From assembly GCA_947623505.1 (NCBI GenBank), contig CANQGT010000011.1, forward strand, positions 1 through 62,383: a stretch of 62,383 bases of DNA, in the 5' to 3' direction. The stretch comes from an uncultured Clostridia bacterium (GTDB taxonomy: Bacteria > Bacillota > Clostridia > Oscillospirales > Acutalibacteraceae). This document shows positions 14,522-24,059 of the stretch, in pieces. Position 1 is the stretch's first letter, and every line of letters begins with the position of its first letter. Made by a program: the position numbers and the translations under genes. The notes beneath the pieces were generated by a model. That model was given only the letters and a program-made list of their open reading frames with translations, ran no database searches and was not told the DNA's origin.

Positions 14522-16894
14522 TTATTTCAACGCGGCGATGGTGACGCCGTTTTCGCCCTCACCGTAAACGCCGAGGCGAAATTCCTTTATATTCGGGTGC
14601 TTTTTAAGCATATCGGTAACGGCGCTTCGCAGCGCTCCCGTGCCCTTGCCGTGGATTATTCTTATCTCGCTTATATTGTTCAGAACGCACTTATCTATGT
14701 AGAGGCCGAGATTTTCAAGCGCCTCGTCAACAGTCTGACCTCTAAGATCGATTTCCGTGCGCACGTCGGCGTCGGCGCGCGACGTTGTGCGGTAAACGCC
14801 CGAAGCTTTCTTTTGCGGCGATTTTTTCTTTTTATCGGCAAGCATAAGGTCACGCGCCTTTACACGCGTTTTGAGCATACCCGACTGCACGAGTATCCTG
14901 TCGCCGTTTACCTCCAACACCTCGCCCTCGCCTATGCCGCGTATTATCACGCCGTCGCCTTTAACGAGCGGGCGCGGCAAAGTGTAACTTTCGTCCCAAT
15001 TATCCGCGATTTCACGCGGGTTTACTATTTCGTCCATTTCGCCGAAACGGTTTTTCATTTCCCTGCGCGTTTTTCTCGCTATTTCCGCGGCGTTTGAGCT
15101 TTCTGCGTCTTTTTTGAGGCGCTCAAGCCGCAAAAGGAAATCGGCGCTTTGGCGCTTTGCCGCGCCTATTATTTTTTCGGCCTCGCGCTTTGCTTTTTCA
15201 AGCTCGTTTTTTTGCAGCTGCTCAATTCTGTTCCTTTCGGAGAGCGCTTTCTCCTTGATACGGTTTGCCTCGCTTACGGCCTGCTGAGCTTTTTCTTTTT
15301 CGGTTTCAAGCTCCATTCGGGTGTTTTCCAGCTTTTCAAGCACGGACTCAAACGAGCGGTTATCCGTTCCCACAAGCATTCTCGCGTTATCCACAACGGA
15401 TTTTTCCATACCGAGATGCTCCGATATGGCAAACGCGTTTGACCTGCCGGGCACGCCTATAAGCAGCCTGTAAGTGGGCTTGAGAGTCTCAACGTCAAAT
15501 TCACAGCAGCCGTTTGTAACGCCGCTTGTTTCAAGAGCATACGCTTTAAGCTCGGCGTAATGGGTGGTTGCCGCTATCTTCGCACCCTTTGAGCGCAGTC
15601 TTTCTATAATTGAAACGGCAAGCGCCGCGCCCTCAACGGGATCGGTTCCCGCTCCAAGCTCGTCTATCAGGACGAGAGAATTATCATCGGCCTTATTCAT
15701 TATATCGATAATATTTACCATATGAGCCGAAAATGTTGAAAGGCTCTGCTCAATGCTCTGCTCGTCGCCCACATCTACAAGAATACTGCCGAATACGGCG
15801 ATTTTTGACTGATCGGCCGCCGGTATCATCAGGCCGCAGGCCGCCATAACCGTAAGCAGCCCTATCGTTTTGATTGAAACCGTTTTTCCTCCCGTATTTG
15901 GGCCGGTGATAACAAGCGTGTCGAAGCTGCCGCCAAGCTGAGCGTTTATCGGAACCGCCTTTTTTTGGTCAAGCAGCGGATGCCTTGCTTTTTTCAGTTC
16001 TATAACGCCATCGTTGTTTAGTATCGGCATCGCCGCTTTCATTTTGTAAGCAAGATGCGCTTTGGCAAATATAAGATTAAGCATAACGGCGCTTTCGTAG
16101 GACTGTTTTATACTGTCCGCAAAAGTGCCCGCCTCCGCCGAAAACTCAAAAAGAATACGGCGAATCTCGTCTCTTTCCCTGCCCTCAAGCATTTTTATCT
16201 CGTTGTTTGCCTCCACCACCGAAACGGGCTCGATGAACACCGTTGCGCCGGAGGCGGATGTATCGTGAACAAGCCCCTGAACGCTTCCCCTGTTTTCCGC
16301 CTTGACGGGGATAACGTATCTGCCGCTGCGCTGAGTGACTATCGGCTCCTGCAAAAATTTCTGATAATGGGCGCTGTGTATCATAGAATCGAGCTTTTCA
16401 CGAATCGAATTTGATTTCGCGCGTATCTTTCTGCGTATCTCAGAAAGCTCTTCGGAGGCGCTGTCGGCTATCTCGTCCTCGCCTATCACCGTTGAAAATA
16501 TCTTTGTTTCAAGATACTTGTTTACGGTTATTCCGTCAAAGAAAAAGTCAAGATTTGTTTTTATGCCGGAGCAATGCCCGTACCATTCGTAAAGAGAACG
16601 CACGCACCGCAGAGTTCCGGCGATATTCAGAAGCTCCACCGTGTTCAGAACGCCGCCCGCCGCCGCTCTGCGGAGCGGATTATTTACGTTTTGCAGCCCC
16701 GAAAACGACGGCGCGCCGAAACGCGCAAGCAGCGAATGGGCGTCAAAGGTCTGCGCCAGCCTAAGCTGAGCCTCTCCCATATCGTCCGTTGGCGTAAGGC
16801 CTAACGCAAGCTCCTTTGCGTCGGCGCAGGTGGCCTCATCGGCAAGCATATTCAGAACGCTGTCAAGTTCAAGCGCTTTGCAGTGTTTGTTCAT
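14522..16894 (-). CDS. mutS2: Endonuclease MutS2
   Basis: MutS2 is a MutS paralogue lacking mismatch-recognition domains. In Firmicutes it acts on stalled or collided ribosomes and/or branched DNA. The 790-residue protein has the core/clamp region, the ABC-type ATPase (P-loop ITGPNTGGKTVSIKT near 325, DELGAGTDP near 405), a long coiled coil (about 515-610) and a C-terminal Smr nuclease domain (IDLRGQTVDEALENL to IIHGKGTGALRSAV). Its ATG overlaps the recO stop by 4 nt (ATGA). Confidence 0.97.
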   Translation of the reverse strand: MNKHCKALELDSVLNMLADEATCADAKELALGLTPTDDMGEAQLRLAQTFDAHSLLARFGAPSFSGLQNVNNPLRRAAAGGVLNTVELLNIAGTLRCVRSLYEWYGHCSGIKTNLDFFFDGITVNKYLETKIFSTVIGEDEIADSASEELSEIRRKIRAKSNSIREKLDSMIHSAHYQKFLQEPIVTQRSGRYVIPVKAENRGSVQGLVHDTSASGATVFIEPVSVVEANNEIKMLEGRERDEIRRILFEFSAEAGTFADSIKQSYESAVMLNLIFAKAHLAYKMKAAMPILNNDGVIELKKARHPLLDQKKAVPINAQLGGSFDTLVITGPNTGGKTVSIKTIGLLTVMAACGLMIPAADQSKIAVFGSILVDVGDEQSIEQSLSTFSAHMVNIIDIMNKADDNSLVLIDELGAGTDPVEGAALAVSIIERLRSKGAKIAATTHYAELKAYALETSGVTNGCCEFDVETLKPTYRLLIGVPGRSNAFAISEHLGMEKSVVDNARMLVGTDNRSFESVLEKLENTRMELETEKEKAQQAVSEANRIKEKALSERNRIEQLQKNELEKAKREAEKIIGAAKRQSADFLLRLERLKKDAESSNAAEIARKTRREMKNRFGEMDEIVNPREIADNWDESYTLPRPLVKGDGVIIRGIGEGEVLEVNGDRILVQSGMLKTRVKARDLMLADKKKKSPQKKASGVYRTTSRADADVRTEIDLRGQTVDEALENLGLYIDKCVLNNISEIRIIHGKGTGALRSAVTDMLKKHPNIKEFRLGVYGEGENGVTIAALK

Positions 16895-17631
16895 ATCCGT
16901 TGCAGTCCTTTATAAAATTCAAGCGCGCTCAGCTTGCGCTGAACTCTTGAAAGCATATATTTTTCCGCAAGCTCCGAAAGGAGCTTTGTGTTTTCTTCAT
17001 TCAGGCTGAATGAAAATATTTTTGTCGGCTCCGTAAGGCAGATAAACCTAACGGCGGTGACGACCGTTTTCGGCACGGGAAGAGCGCCCTCCTTGGGGCA
17101 GTTTTCGCAGTAGATTTTTCCCTCAAGAGTATCGAAATACATTGTCGGAGTTTCATATGTACCGCAGTTGTCGCAGGCCAAAACAGCCGGCATATACCCG
17201 CCTATGCACATTGCCCGCAGTTCAAAAACCGCCTTTATCTGCGAAAGGCTTTTTTCGCCCCTGCAAAGCAGATGGAGCGAATTGAGCATAAGCCTCAAAA
17301 GCTCCTCCTCCGGCTGCTCCTGCGCGCCGATTTCATAGGCAAGCTGAGCGAAATACTGCGCCAGCGAGAGCCTGTCTATATCCTTTCGCAGGTCAAAAAA
17401 TACCTCTATCGGCGAAGCGTCGTCAACAACGAAAGCGTCTTTTGTTTTATACAGCGTATAATCGCCGTAAGCAAACAGAGCCGTGGCGGAATTTAACCTG
17501 CTTTTCAGTTGGTTCGCTCTGCGCACAAAGGCTTTTATCATTCCGAAATCAGCAGTAAGGAGAGTAACTAAACGGTCACTCTCCCCTATTTTCTGCTCCC
17601 TGATTACCAAGCCCTTTGTTTTCCTTTGCAT
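16891..17631 (-). CDS. recO: DNA repair protein RecO
   Basis: RecO, with RecR/RecF, loads RecA onto SSB-coated single strands. The 246-residue protein has the N-terminal OB-fold (LVIREQKIGESDRLVTLLT) and a C-terminal zinc-finger with CDNCGTYE and CENCPKEG (about residues 150-182). Its start lies inside the yqzL gene (56-nt overlap) and its stop overlaps the mutS2 start. The set era-yqzL-recO is a conserved Firmicute arrangement. Confidence 0.96.
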   Translation of the reverse strand: MQRKTKGLVIREQKIGESDRLVTLLTADFGMIKAFVRRANQLKSRLNSATALFAYGDYTLYKTKDAFVVDDASPIEVFFDLRKDIDRLSLAQYFAQLAYEIGAQEQPEEELLRLMLNSLHLLCRGEKSLSQIKAVFELRAMCIGGYMPAVLACDNCGTYETPTMYFDTLEGKIYCENCPKEGALPVPKTVVTAVRFICLTEPTKIFSFSLNEENTKLLSELAEKYMLSRVQRKLSALEFYKGLQRI

Positions 17632-17728
17632 TGTTTTCCGCCTTTAATTCATTTTCGCTTTTCTTATATTTCAAATAATCGTATATATTCCCCGTTTGAG
17701 TAAAATGCACCCAGTTGTCGTCAATCAT
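17576..17728 (-). CDS. yqzL: YqzL-like small protein between era and recO
   Basis: The 50-residue gene encodes MIDDNWVHFTQTGNIYDYLKY and a Lys/Glu/Asn-rich tail. The W-x-x-F-x-QTG-x-I-x-x-YL-x-YK pattern is the YqzL signature, and YqzL lies between era and recO in Bacillus and relatives. GGCGGTG precedes the ATG. The last 56 nt overlap the start of recO in another frame, so translation is likely coupled. The function of the family is unknown. The tail beyond residue 25 is longer than I would expect. Confidence 0.85.
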   Translation of the reverse strand: MIDDNWVHFTQTGNIYDYLKYKKSENELKAENNAKENKGLGNQGAENRGE

Positions 17729-17803
17729 ATCATCACCGCCAAATAAACAAAATGTTCGCCGTTTTTATTTTATCCTATGGCGGCATATATAATTTGTGCC
17801 ATT

Positions 17804-18694
17804 TTAATCCAAACCGAAATTGCGGATAAGACCTTCCATATTTCTCCAGTTTTCCTTAACCTTTACCCAAGTGTGAAGATTTACTTTCACTCCGAAAAAT
17901 CTTTCAAGATCAAGGCGCGCGCCCGTTGATATTTTTTTGAGCATAGAGCCGTTTTTGCCTATCAAAATTCCTTTGTGGCTTTCACGTTCGCAATATATAA
18001 CGGCATCAATGTCAAGGATTTCCTTATCGGCGCGTTCGCGCATTTTTTCTATGGAAACGGCAATGCCGTGCGGCACTTCTTTATCCATAAGGCGCAGTAT
18101 TTTTTCCCTTATGATTTCTGAGGCTATCACCCTTTCGGGCTGGTCGGTCAGCGTATCGTCGGGGAAAAAATGGGGGCTTTCTACGCAGAGCTTTTCAAGC
18201 TCCTCTATCAAGCCGTCAAAGCCGTCGCCCGAGGCGGCGGAAACAAGCGTAACAGCGGTAAAATCATAATATTTTGAAAGCTCCGATATTCTTGAAAGCA
18301 GAGCGCTTTTATCCTTTACCGTATCCGTTTTGTTTATCGCGAGAACGGCAGGCAGTCTTTCCTGCCGTATTTTTTCCAAAAGCTCAAGTTCTTTTTCGTT
18401 TAGCGCACCCGACGGCTCCGCGACAAACAGCGCCGCGTCCGTGCCGCCTATACTGTCTCCCACCGCGGTGTTCATATGTTCGCCAAGCTTATTGTGCGGC
18501 TTGTGAAAGCCCGGCGTATCGGTAAACACAAGCTGAGTTTCGCCGCGGGTGAGTACGCCCATAATTTTGGTGCGCGTTGTCTGCGGTTTCGGGGAAACGA
18601 TAGCCACCTTTGCTCCGAGAAGCCTGTTCAAAATCGACGATTTGCCTACGTTCGGCTTGCCGACTATGGCGATAAACGCTGTTTTAGTCATCAT
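17804..18694 (-). CDS. era: GTPase Era
   Basis: Era is an essential GTPase that binds the 3' end of 16S rRNA during 30S maturation. The 296-residue protein contains G1 GKPNVGKSS, G3 DTPGFHKP, G4 NKTD and a C-terminal KH domain (ESHKGILIGKNGSMLKKI, about 235-255). Length is typical. Its ATG overlaps the ybeY stop by 4 nt. Confidence 0.98.
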   Translation of the reverse strand: MMTKTAFIAIVGKPNVGKSSILNRLLGAKVAIVSPKPQTTRTKIMGVLTRGETQLVFTDTPGFHKPHNKLGEHMNTAVGDSIGGTDAALFVAEPSGALNEKELELLEKIRQERLPAVLAINKTDTVKDKSALLSRISELSKYYDFTAVTLVSAASGDGFDGLIEELEKLCVESPHFFPDDTLTDQPERVIASEIIREKILRLMDKEVPHGIAVSIEKMRERADKEILDIDAVIYCERESHKGILIGKNGSMLKKISTGARLDLERFFGVKVNLHTWVKVKENWRNMEGLIRNFGLD

Positions 18695-19194
18695 TTATCT
18701 CCCATATAATAACTGCTGTCTCTCTTCCAGCCTATGCGGGTGAGCACCGTTTCCTCTTTTTCCCTCATACGCACTTCCTCAAGCCCGCCTTTTTCGTGGT
18801 CGTAGCCGAGAAGATGGAGCATTGAATGAACGGTCAAAAAGCCTATTTCGCGCTGAATAGCGTGATTGTAAAGCTCCGCCTGCTCCACCGCCTTTTCCAT
18901 TGAAATAACTATGTCGCCAAGGAGCTTCGCGCCCGTGTCGCGGTTTACATCATACACGCCGTTTTCGCCGAGCGGGAAAGAGAGCACGTCCGTTTCGCTG
19001 TCTATATTTCTGTATTCCCTGTTGAGCTCTCTTATCTGCTCATTATTGACAAAACGCACGGAGACCTCCGCCGAGCCCTCAAACTTTTCGTTTTCAAGAA
19101 CGGCGTGGCAGCAGCGCCTGATAAGCAGCCTTATACCCGTGGGTATCTTCACGTTTTTCTGATCGTTGCTTATTCTTACTTTTACGGATTTCAT
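18691..19194 (-). CDS. ybeY: Endoribonuclease YbeY
   Basis: YbeY is a single-strand RNase involved in 16S 3'-end maturation and ribosome quality control. The 167-residue protein holds the metal-binding motif HSMLHLLGYDH near residue 127. It lies one base after phoH and overlaps era, as in many bacteria where YbeY works with Era. Confidence 0.97.
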   Translation of the reverse strand: MKSVKVRISNDQKNVKIPTGIRLLIRRCCHAVLENEKFEGSAEVSVRFVNNEQIRELNREYRNIDSETDVLSFPLGENGVYDVNRDTGAKLLGDIVISMEKAVEQAELYNHAIQREIGFLTVHSMLHLLGYDHEKGGLEEVRMREKEETVLTRIGWKRDSSYYMGDK

Positions 19195-19195
19195 A

Positions 19196-20158
19196 TTATC
19201 GTTTTTCCTCGTTTTCGTATTTTTCGTATGCCTTTATAATATCCTGCACCAGCTTATGGCGCACAACGTCTTTTTGTGTGAATTTGCATATTTCTATATC
19301 GTCAACGTTTTTCAGTATTTTTATAACTCTTTTAAGTCCGGATTTTTTGCCGTCCGGCAGGTCTATCTGCGTTATATCGCCCGTAACCACCATTTTTGAA
19401 TTAAAGCCGAGCCTTGTAAGGAACATTTTCATCTGCTCGGAAGTTGTGTTTTGAGCCTCGTCAAGAATTATAAAGCTGTCGTCAAGAGTACGCCCGCGCA
19501 TATAGGCAAGCGGCGCGACCTCTATCGCTCCCCTTTCGTGATAGCGCTGGAAATTCTCTCCGCCAAGCATATCGAAAAGCGCGTCGTAGAGCGGCCTTAA
19601 ATAAGGATCGACCTTGCTTTGCAGATCTCCGGGAAGAAAGCCGAGCTTTTCGCCCGCCTCCACCGCCGGGCGCGTGAGAATTATTTTATTTACCTCTTTG
19701 GCGCGGAAAGCGGTCACGGCTTTCGCTACGGCAAGATATGTTTTTCCCGTTCCCGCGGGGCCTATGCCGAAAGTGATTGTGTTTTCGTCTATCGCCTCGC
19801 AATATTTCTTTTGCCCAAGTGTTTTCGGCTTAACGGGCTTGCCCTTTGCCGTAATGCAGACGGATTCGCCCGTCATAGTGTTGAGCTTGTCCTCACTGCC
19901 CTCTTTAACAAGGGATATAGCGTAGCGCACGTTCTGCTCCGAAAGAGATTCGCCCTTATTTATAAGCGACAGCAGGCTTTTCAGGGCGCGCACCGCAAGA
20001 GCCGCCTTTTCCTCTTCGCCGACCACCTTTAAATCGCTGCCACGGCTTATAACGGAAACACCGTATTCCCGCTCGATAAGCTCAATATTTTCGTCAAAAG
20101 AGCCGAACAGATTTACCGCCTGCTCCATAGCGTCAAGTTTTAAAACATATTCCGTCAT
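19196..20158 (-). CDS. phoH: PhoH family ATPase
   Basis: The 320-residue protein is a PhoH/YbeZ-type P-loop ATPase, probably an RNA helicase partner of YbeY. The Walker A GIGPAGTGKTYLA (near residue 134) and Walker B ILDEAQN are intact. Its ATG overlaps the corC stop (4 nt), and ybeY follows one base later. The corC-phoH-ybeY series matches the ybeX-ybeZ-ybeY group of proteobacteria in a different gene order. Confidence 0.95.
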   Translation of the reverse strand: MTEYVLKLDAMEQAVNLFGSFDENIELIEREYGVSVISRGSDLKVVGEEEKAALAVRALKSLLSLINKGESLSEQNVRYAISLVKEGSEDKLNTMTGESVCITAKGKPVKPKTLGQKKYCEAIDENTITFGIGPAGTGKTYLAVAKAVTAFRAKEVNKIILTRPAVEAGEKLGFLPGDLQSKVDPYLRPLYDALFDMLGGENFQRYHERGAIEVAPLAYMRGRTLDDSFIILDEAQNTTSEQMKMFLTRLGFNSKMVVTGDITQIDLPDGKKSGLKRVIKILKNVDDIEICKFTQKDVVRHKLVQDIIKAYEKYENEEKR

Positions 20159-20961
20159 TGCTTTATCTCTGCCTTGATAAGTTCCATTCTTCTGTCCTCA
20201 ACCTTCATAACGGTGAAAACTATATTTTCAAAAACCGCTTTCGCGGGGCTTTCCTCGTTTCCCGTCGGCAAAAATCCCAAAAGATTTATAACGAAACCCG
20301 CCAACGTGTCGTAATCCCCGTCGGGGATTTTTATATTCAGAGTTTCGCCCACGTCGTCGGTGCTTGCCGCGCCGTCAAAAATATAGGTATGATCGTCAAG
20401 CTTTTTAAAGGTTTCCTGCTCGTCGTCGTATTCGTCCTGAATATTGCCGACTATGCTTTCAAGAATATCCTCCATAGTTACAAGCCCCGCAGTTCCGCCG
20501 TATTCGTCAACAACAATGGCAAGCTGTATCCTTGTTTCGGTCATTTTTGTAAACAGCTTTCCGCATTCTATCGTTTCGGGCACGAAAAGGGGCTCGCGTA
20601 TATAATCTTTCAGGTTTTCGTCGGGTGAAATCTTTGTGCCTATAAATTTAAGCAAATCCTTAACATAGATTATGCCGACAACATTGTCTATATCCTCATT
20701 GTAAACGGGAATGCGCGAACACCCCGCCTTTATCGAAAGCGCCGCCACGTCCGCCAAAGAGGCGTTTATATCCACCGCCTCAATATCCGTGCGGTGAGTC
20801 ATTATATCCCCCGCGTTCAAATCGTCAAGCTGAAAGATATTGTTTATCATCTCTCTTTGCGAGACTTCCAGCTCGCCTACGTTCTTGTCATCGTCAACAA
20901 GCTGTTTGATTTCCTCCTCGGTTGAGTTTTTTCTGAACAGCTTTATCAGATTGCCTGCCAT
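20155..20961 (-). CDS. CorC/YbeX-type CBS-domain protein
   Basis: The 268-residue protein has two CBS domains (about 60-180; IMTHRTDIEAVD, VVDEYGGTAGLVTMEDILESIVG) and a C-terminal CorC_HlyC domain. It lacks the N-terminal DUF21 membrane domain of HlyC/CNNM exporters and so is like cytosolic YbeX/CorC. The ATG at 20961 follows GGAGG; longer frames upstream read through that ribosome site. Linkage to phoH and ybeY suggests a ribosome-related rather than a transport role; this is inference from family context. Confidence 0.88.
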   Translation of the reverse strand: MAGNLIKLFRKNSTEEEIKQLVDDDKNVGELEVSQREMINNIFQLDDLNAGDIMTHRTDIEAVDINASLADVAALSIKAGCSRIPVYNEDIDNVVGIIYVKDLLKFIGTKISPDENLKDYIREPLFVPETIECGKLFTKMTETRIQLAIVVDEYGGTAGLVTMEDILESIVGNIQDEYDDEQETFKKLDDHTYIFDGAASTDDVGETLNIKIPDGDYDTLAGFVINLLGFLPTGNEESPAKAVFENIVFTVMKVEDRRMELIKAEIKQ

Positions 20962-21034
20962 AAAGGCATTAACCTCCAAAAAATTATTTGCCCGCTTTTC
21001 CTCAGAAAAACACAATGCGGCATTTCAGATTTTA

Positions 21035-21063
21035 ATTATATACTTTTTAAAATTGTTTGTAAA
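21035..21063 (-). promoter_or_regulatory. Promoter of the corC-phoH-ybeY-era operon
   Basis: On the minus strand, TTTACA, 17-bp spacer, TATAAT lies about 75 bp upstream of the corC start. Confidence 0.7.
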
Positions 21064-21152
21064 GATATATGTTTTATGTTGTAAAAACAGCCTTTTTATG
21101 TTATAGTTAAAAGGTAAAATAAGGTTAGATTTTGATTTTACGGAGAAAAACA

Positions 21153-22205
21153 TTGCTTGATATAAACGAACGCGGCGTGTGGCAGACCCTTGCAGAAAGC
21201 GATAAGCCGACCGTTTTGTACGGAATGGGCAACGGCGCGCAAATGATAATATCCGCTTTTGAAAGCGCGGGCGTTCGGGTTTCCGATATTTTCGCGAGCG
21301 ACGGCTTTGTGAGAGGGCATTCCTTTATGGGGCACAAAATTCTGTCCTACTCTCAAATATGTGAAAAATACGATGATTTCAATATCGTTCTCGCTTTCGC
21401 CGTCCGCCAACCCGAAATGCTTGAAAAAATAAAATTTCTCGGCCGCGAACATAATCTGTTTGCCCCCGACGTTCCGATAGCGGGCGGAGGACTTTTCACA
21501 AGGGAATATTTTGAGGAAAACAGGGAAAATTTTGAATTTATTTACTCCCGCCTTTCCGACGATGAAAGCAGGCGGGTGTATGAAAACATAATCAATTTCA
21601 AAATAAGCGGTAAAGTAGATTACCTTTACAGTGCGACCGAATACGACAAAAGCCGCATTTATAAAGATATACTGCGCCTTTGCAAAGACGACATAATAGT
21701 GGATATGGGCGCTTACGACGGAGACACCGTCAGGGAATTTACAGAATTTACGGGAGGCTGCAAAAGGATTTACGCCATTGAGCCCGACGCGAAAAATTAC
21801 GCAAAATTGCTGAAAAACACGGCGGATATACCAAACATTATCACTTACAATATGGCGGCGTGGAGCCGAAGAGGCACGCTTATGTTTTCGGCAAAGGCGG
21901 GAAAAAATTCAAGCTTTGAGCAATCGGGAAAGCCCATTGAGGCAACGGATATAGACGGCTTGATAAACGGGCCCGTAACGATGCTGAAAATGGATATAGA
22001 GGGCGCTGAGCTCGAAGCGCTTGAGGGATGCGAACAGACGATAAAACGGTATGCGCCGAAGCTCTATATCTGCGCTTATCACAGAAATGAAGACCTTTTC
22101 GCTCTTCCGAAAAAGATACTTGAATTAAACGGCGGATATAAGCTGTATTTTCGCCACTCGCCGTATATACCCGCTTGGGAAAGCAATTTTTACTGCACTA
22201 TCTGA
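21153..22205 (+). CDS. FkbM-family SAM-dependent methyltransferase
   Basis: The 350-residue protein has two parts. The N-terminal half (about 15-110) has a Rossmann-like start (LYGMGNGAQMII...FASDGFVRG) as in sugar/amide-linked FkbM proteins. The C-terminal half is a class I methyltransferase (IVDMGAYDGDTVREF, AIEPDAKNYAKL, LKMDIEGAELEALEG). FkbM enzymes O-methylate small molecules or glycans. The TTG at 21153 has GGAG at a good distance; a TTG at 21132 is an alternative start. It is first in an operon with MscS, TauE and a sulfatase. Confidence 0.85.
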   Translation: MLDINERGVWQTLAESDKPTVLYGMGNGAQMIISAFESAGVRVSDIFASDGFVRGHSFMGHKILSYSQICEKYDDFNIVLAFAVRQPEMLEKIKFLGREHNLFAPDVPIAGGGLFTREYFEENRENFEFIYSRLSDDESRRVYENIINFKISGKVDYLYSATEYDKSRIYKDILRLCKDDIIVDMGAYDGDTVREFTEFTGGCKRIYAIEPDAKNYAKLLKNTADIPNIITYNMAAWSRRGTLMFSAKAGKNSSFEQSGKPIEATDIDGLINGPVTMLKMDIEGAELEALEGCEQTIKRYAPKLYICAYHRNEDLFALPKKILELNGGYKLYFRHSPYIPAWESNFYCTI

Positions 22206-22221
22206 AAAGGCGCTGATACAT

Positions 22222-23259
22222 ATGAAAGAATTTTATATCGAAAACAAGTTCTATATCGATATAGCCATAGGAGCTCTTGTTTTCGCCGCATTTTTTCTGC
22301 TGAGAAAAATTTTTACAAAGTTCATTCTTACTTTTTTAGGAAAATTTGTATTTTTTAAAAAGCCGGAGTTAAAAGAAGGCTTCGTCAAAAGTCTGACGCG
22401 CCCCGTTTCGTTTTTCTTTGCGCTTTTGGGGCTTTATCTCGGAGTTTATTTTAATCTTCCGAAGCCGACAATCACAACCGTTTTTAAAATTCTTATTATA
22501 GCTTTTGCCGCCTGGTGCGTAATAAGCTATATTTCGCAGAATCTTCAAACGATTTTCGATTTAAGGAAAAAAAGCGATTCCGTTCACGGCGTTGCCGTTA
22601 AATTCATCTCAAACATTCTTATTATTATAACGCTCTGCCTCGCCGCCGTTATGATAGTTTCGGAGCTGGGCTACAATATAAACGGCCTTATAACGGGGCT
22701 CGGAGTGGGAGGTCTGGCGGTTTCGCTCGCGGCGCAGGATTCGCTTAAAAATCTTATTTCCGGATTTGTTATACTTTACGATAAACCCTTCGCCATCGGC
22801 GACCTTATAGAAACGCCGGATTACAAGGGCTTTGTTGAGGATATAACTATGCGTTCAACAAGGCTGCGCAGGCTTGACGACGCCGTTATAGTGGTGCCTA
22901 ATTCCGCTTTGGCGGACGCTTACGTTACTAACTACGCCAAGCTGAATAAAAGGCTTTCGGAGTTTAAAATAGGGCTTTTGTATTCAACCGAAAGCGAATC
23001 GCTGAAAAAATGCGCCGACGAGATAAGAGAATATCTGCTTAATGAGGAAAGCGTGGACAACGAAACGGTGAGAGTGTGCTTTTCGGATTACGGCGAATCC
23101 TCGGTCAACCTGACGATAAGGTTTTACACAGACATTGTTGACATCGAGCTTTACAATAAATTTATGGAGGCTCTTAATTATAAAATCAAGGAAATCGTTG
23201 AAAATAACGATACCGATTTTGCATATCCGACAAGAAGCATTCACATAGAAAAGGAATGA
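22222..23259 (+). CDS. Mechanosensitive channel, MscS family
   Basis: The 345-residue membrane protein has about four or five hydrophobic segments (10-30, 55-80, 85-105, 130-150, 155-175). The pore-lining helix and beta domain of MscS follow (GLGVGGLAVSLAAQDSLKNLISG, then YDKPFAIGDLI). It opens under membrane tension to release solutes. It lies 16 nt after FkbM and one base before TauE. Confidence 0.93.
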   Translation: MKEFYIENKFYIDIAIGALVFAAFFLLRKIFTKFILTFLGKFVFFKKPELKEGFVKSLTRPVSFFFALLGLYLGVYFNLPKPTITTVFKILIIAFAAWCVISYISQNLQTIFDLRKKSDSVHGVAVKFISNILIIITLCLAAVMIVSELGYNINGLITGLGVGGLAVSLAAQDSLKNLISGFVILYDKPFAIGDLIETPDYKGFVEDITMRSTRLRRLDDAVIVVPNSALADAYVTNYAKLNKRLSEFKIGLLYSTESESLKKCADEIREYLLNEESVDNETVRVCFSDYGESSVNLTIRFYTDIVDIELYNKFMEALNYKIKEIVENNDTDFAYPTRSIHIEKE

Positions 23260-23260
23260 A

Positions 23261-24031
23261 ATGTACGAACTTATTTACGGAATTATAATTTTATTCGCGA
23301 CCTTTACCGGAGCTTTCGTCGGGCTCGGAGGCGGAGTCATCATAAAGCCTCTGCTTGATCTTATCGGGCACGACGGTATCGCGGCGGTCAATTTTATCTC
23401 CGCCTGCGCGGTTTTCAGTATGAGCATAAGCTCAACCGTAAGGCATATAAAGGCAAAAACAAAAATCGATTTCAAATTTATAGTAATTCTTTCCGCGGGC
23501 GCGGTTGCGGGAGGCGTAGGCGGCTCTTCCCTGTTCGATTACCTTCTCACGGTTTTTGACAATAATTCTCTGAAACGTATTCAGGGGTTGATACTCGGAA
23601 TTTTGCTCGTTGCCTCCGTAATATACGTCAACGCAAAAAACACCAAAAGCTTTAAAATCAAAAATCCCGCGGTAATCGTTGCCGTCGGTCTCGCGCTCGG
23701 CTTTATTGCCTCTTTCCTCGGAGTAGGCGGAGGCCCGATAAACGTGGCGTTTCTTGTGCTGTTTTTCTCAATGAGTATGAAAGAGGCGGCGGTCTACAGC
23801 GTCGGCACGATATTTTTCAGCCAGCTTTCAAAGCTGGTGACCATGGCAATCGGCTCAAGCATTCCCGAAGTGTCGCCCACCGTGCTTATTTCGGCGGTTA
23901 TATGCGCCGTTGCCGGAGGTATTCTCGGGGCAAGAATGAATAAAAAAGGCAATGAAAAAGTAATAAAAACGGTGTTCACGGTTTGCGTTGCCGCGATAGC
24001 AGCCGTTGATTTTTACAACGCGATAGCTTAA
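23261..24031 (+). CDS. TauE/SafE family sulfite/anion exporter
   Basis: The 256-residue membrane protein has about eight hydrophobic segments and the paired signatures GAFVGLGGGVIIKPLL and ASFLGVGGGPINVAFL typical of TauE/SafE (TSUP) transporters. Family members move sulfite, sulfonates or other small anions. It is one base after mscS and 28 bp before a sulfatase, suggesting a role in handling sulfur anions; that link is inference. Confidence 0.9.
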   Translation: MYELIYGIIILFATFTGAFVGLGGGVIIKPLLDLIGHDGIAAVNFISACAVFSMSISSTVRHIKAKTKIDFKFIVILSAGAVAGGVGGSSLFDYLLTVFDNNSLKRIQGLILGILLVASVIYVNAKNTKSFKIKNPAVIVAVGLALGFIASFLGVGGGPINVAFLVLFFSMSMKEAAVYSVGTIFFSQLSKLVTMAIGSSIPEVSPTVLISAVICAVAGGILGARMNKKGNEKVIKTVFTVCVAAIAAVDFYNAIA

Positions 24032-24059
24032 AACGCTAAAATACTGAAAGGGGTTAATA

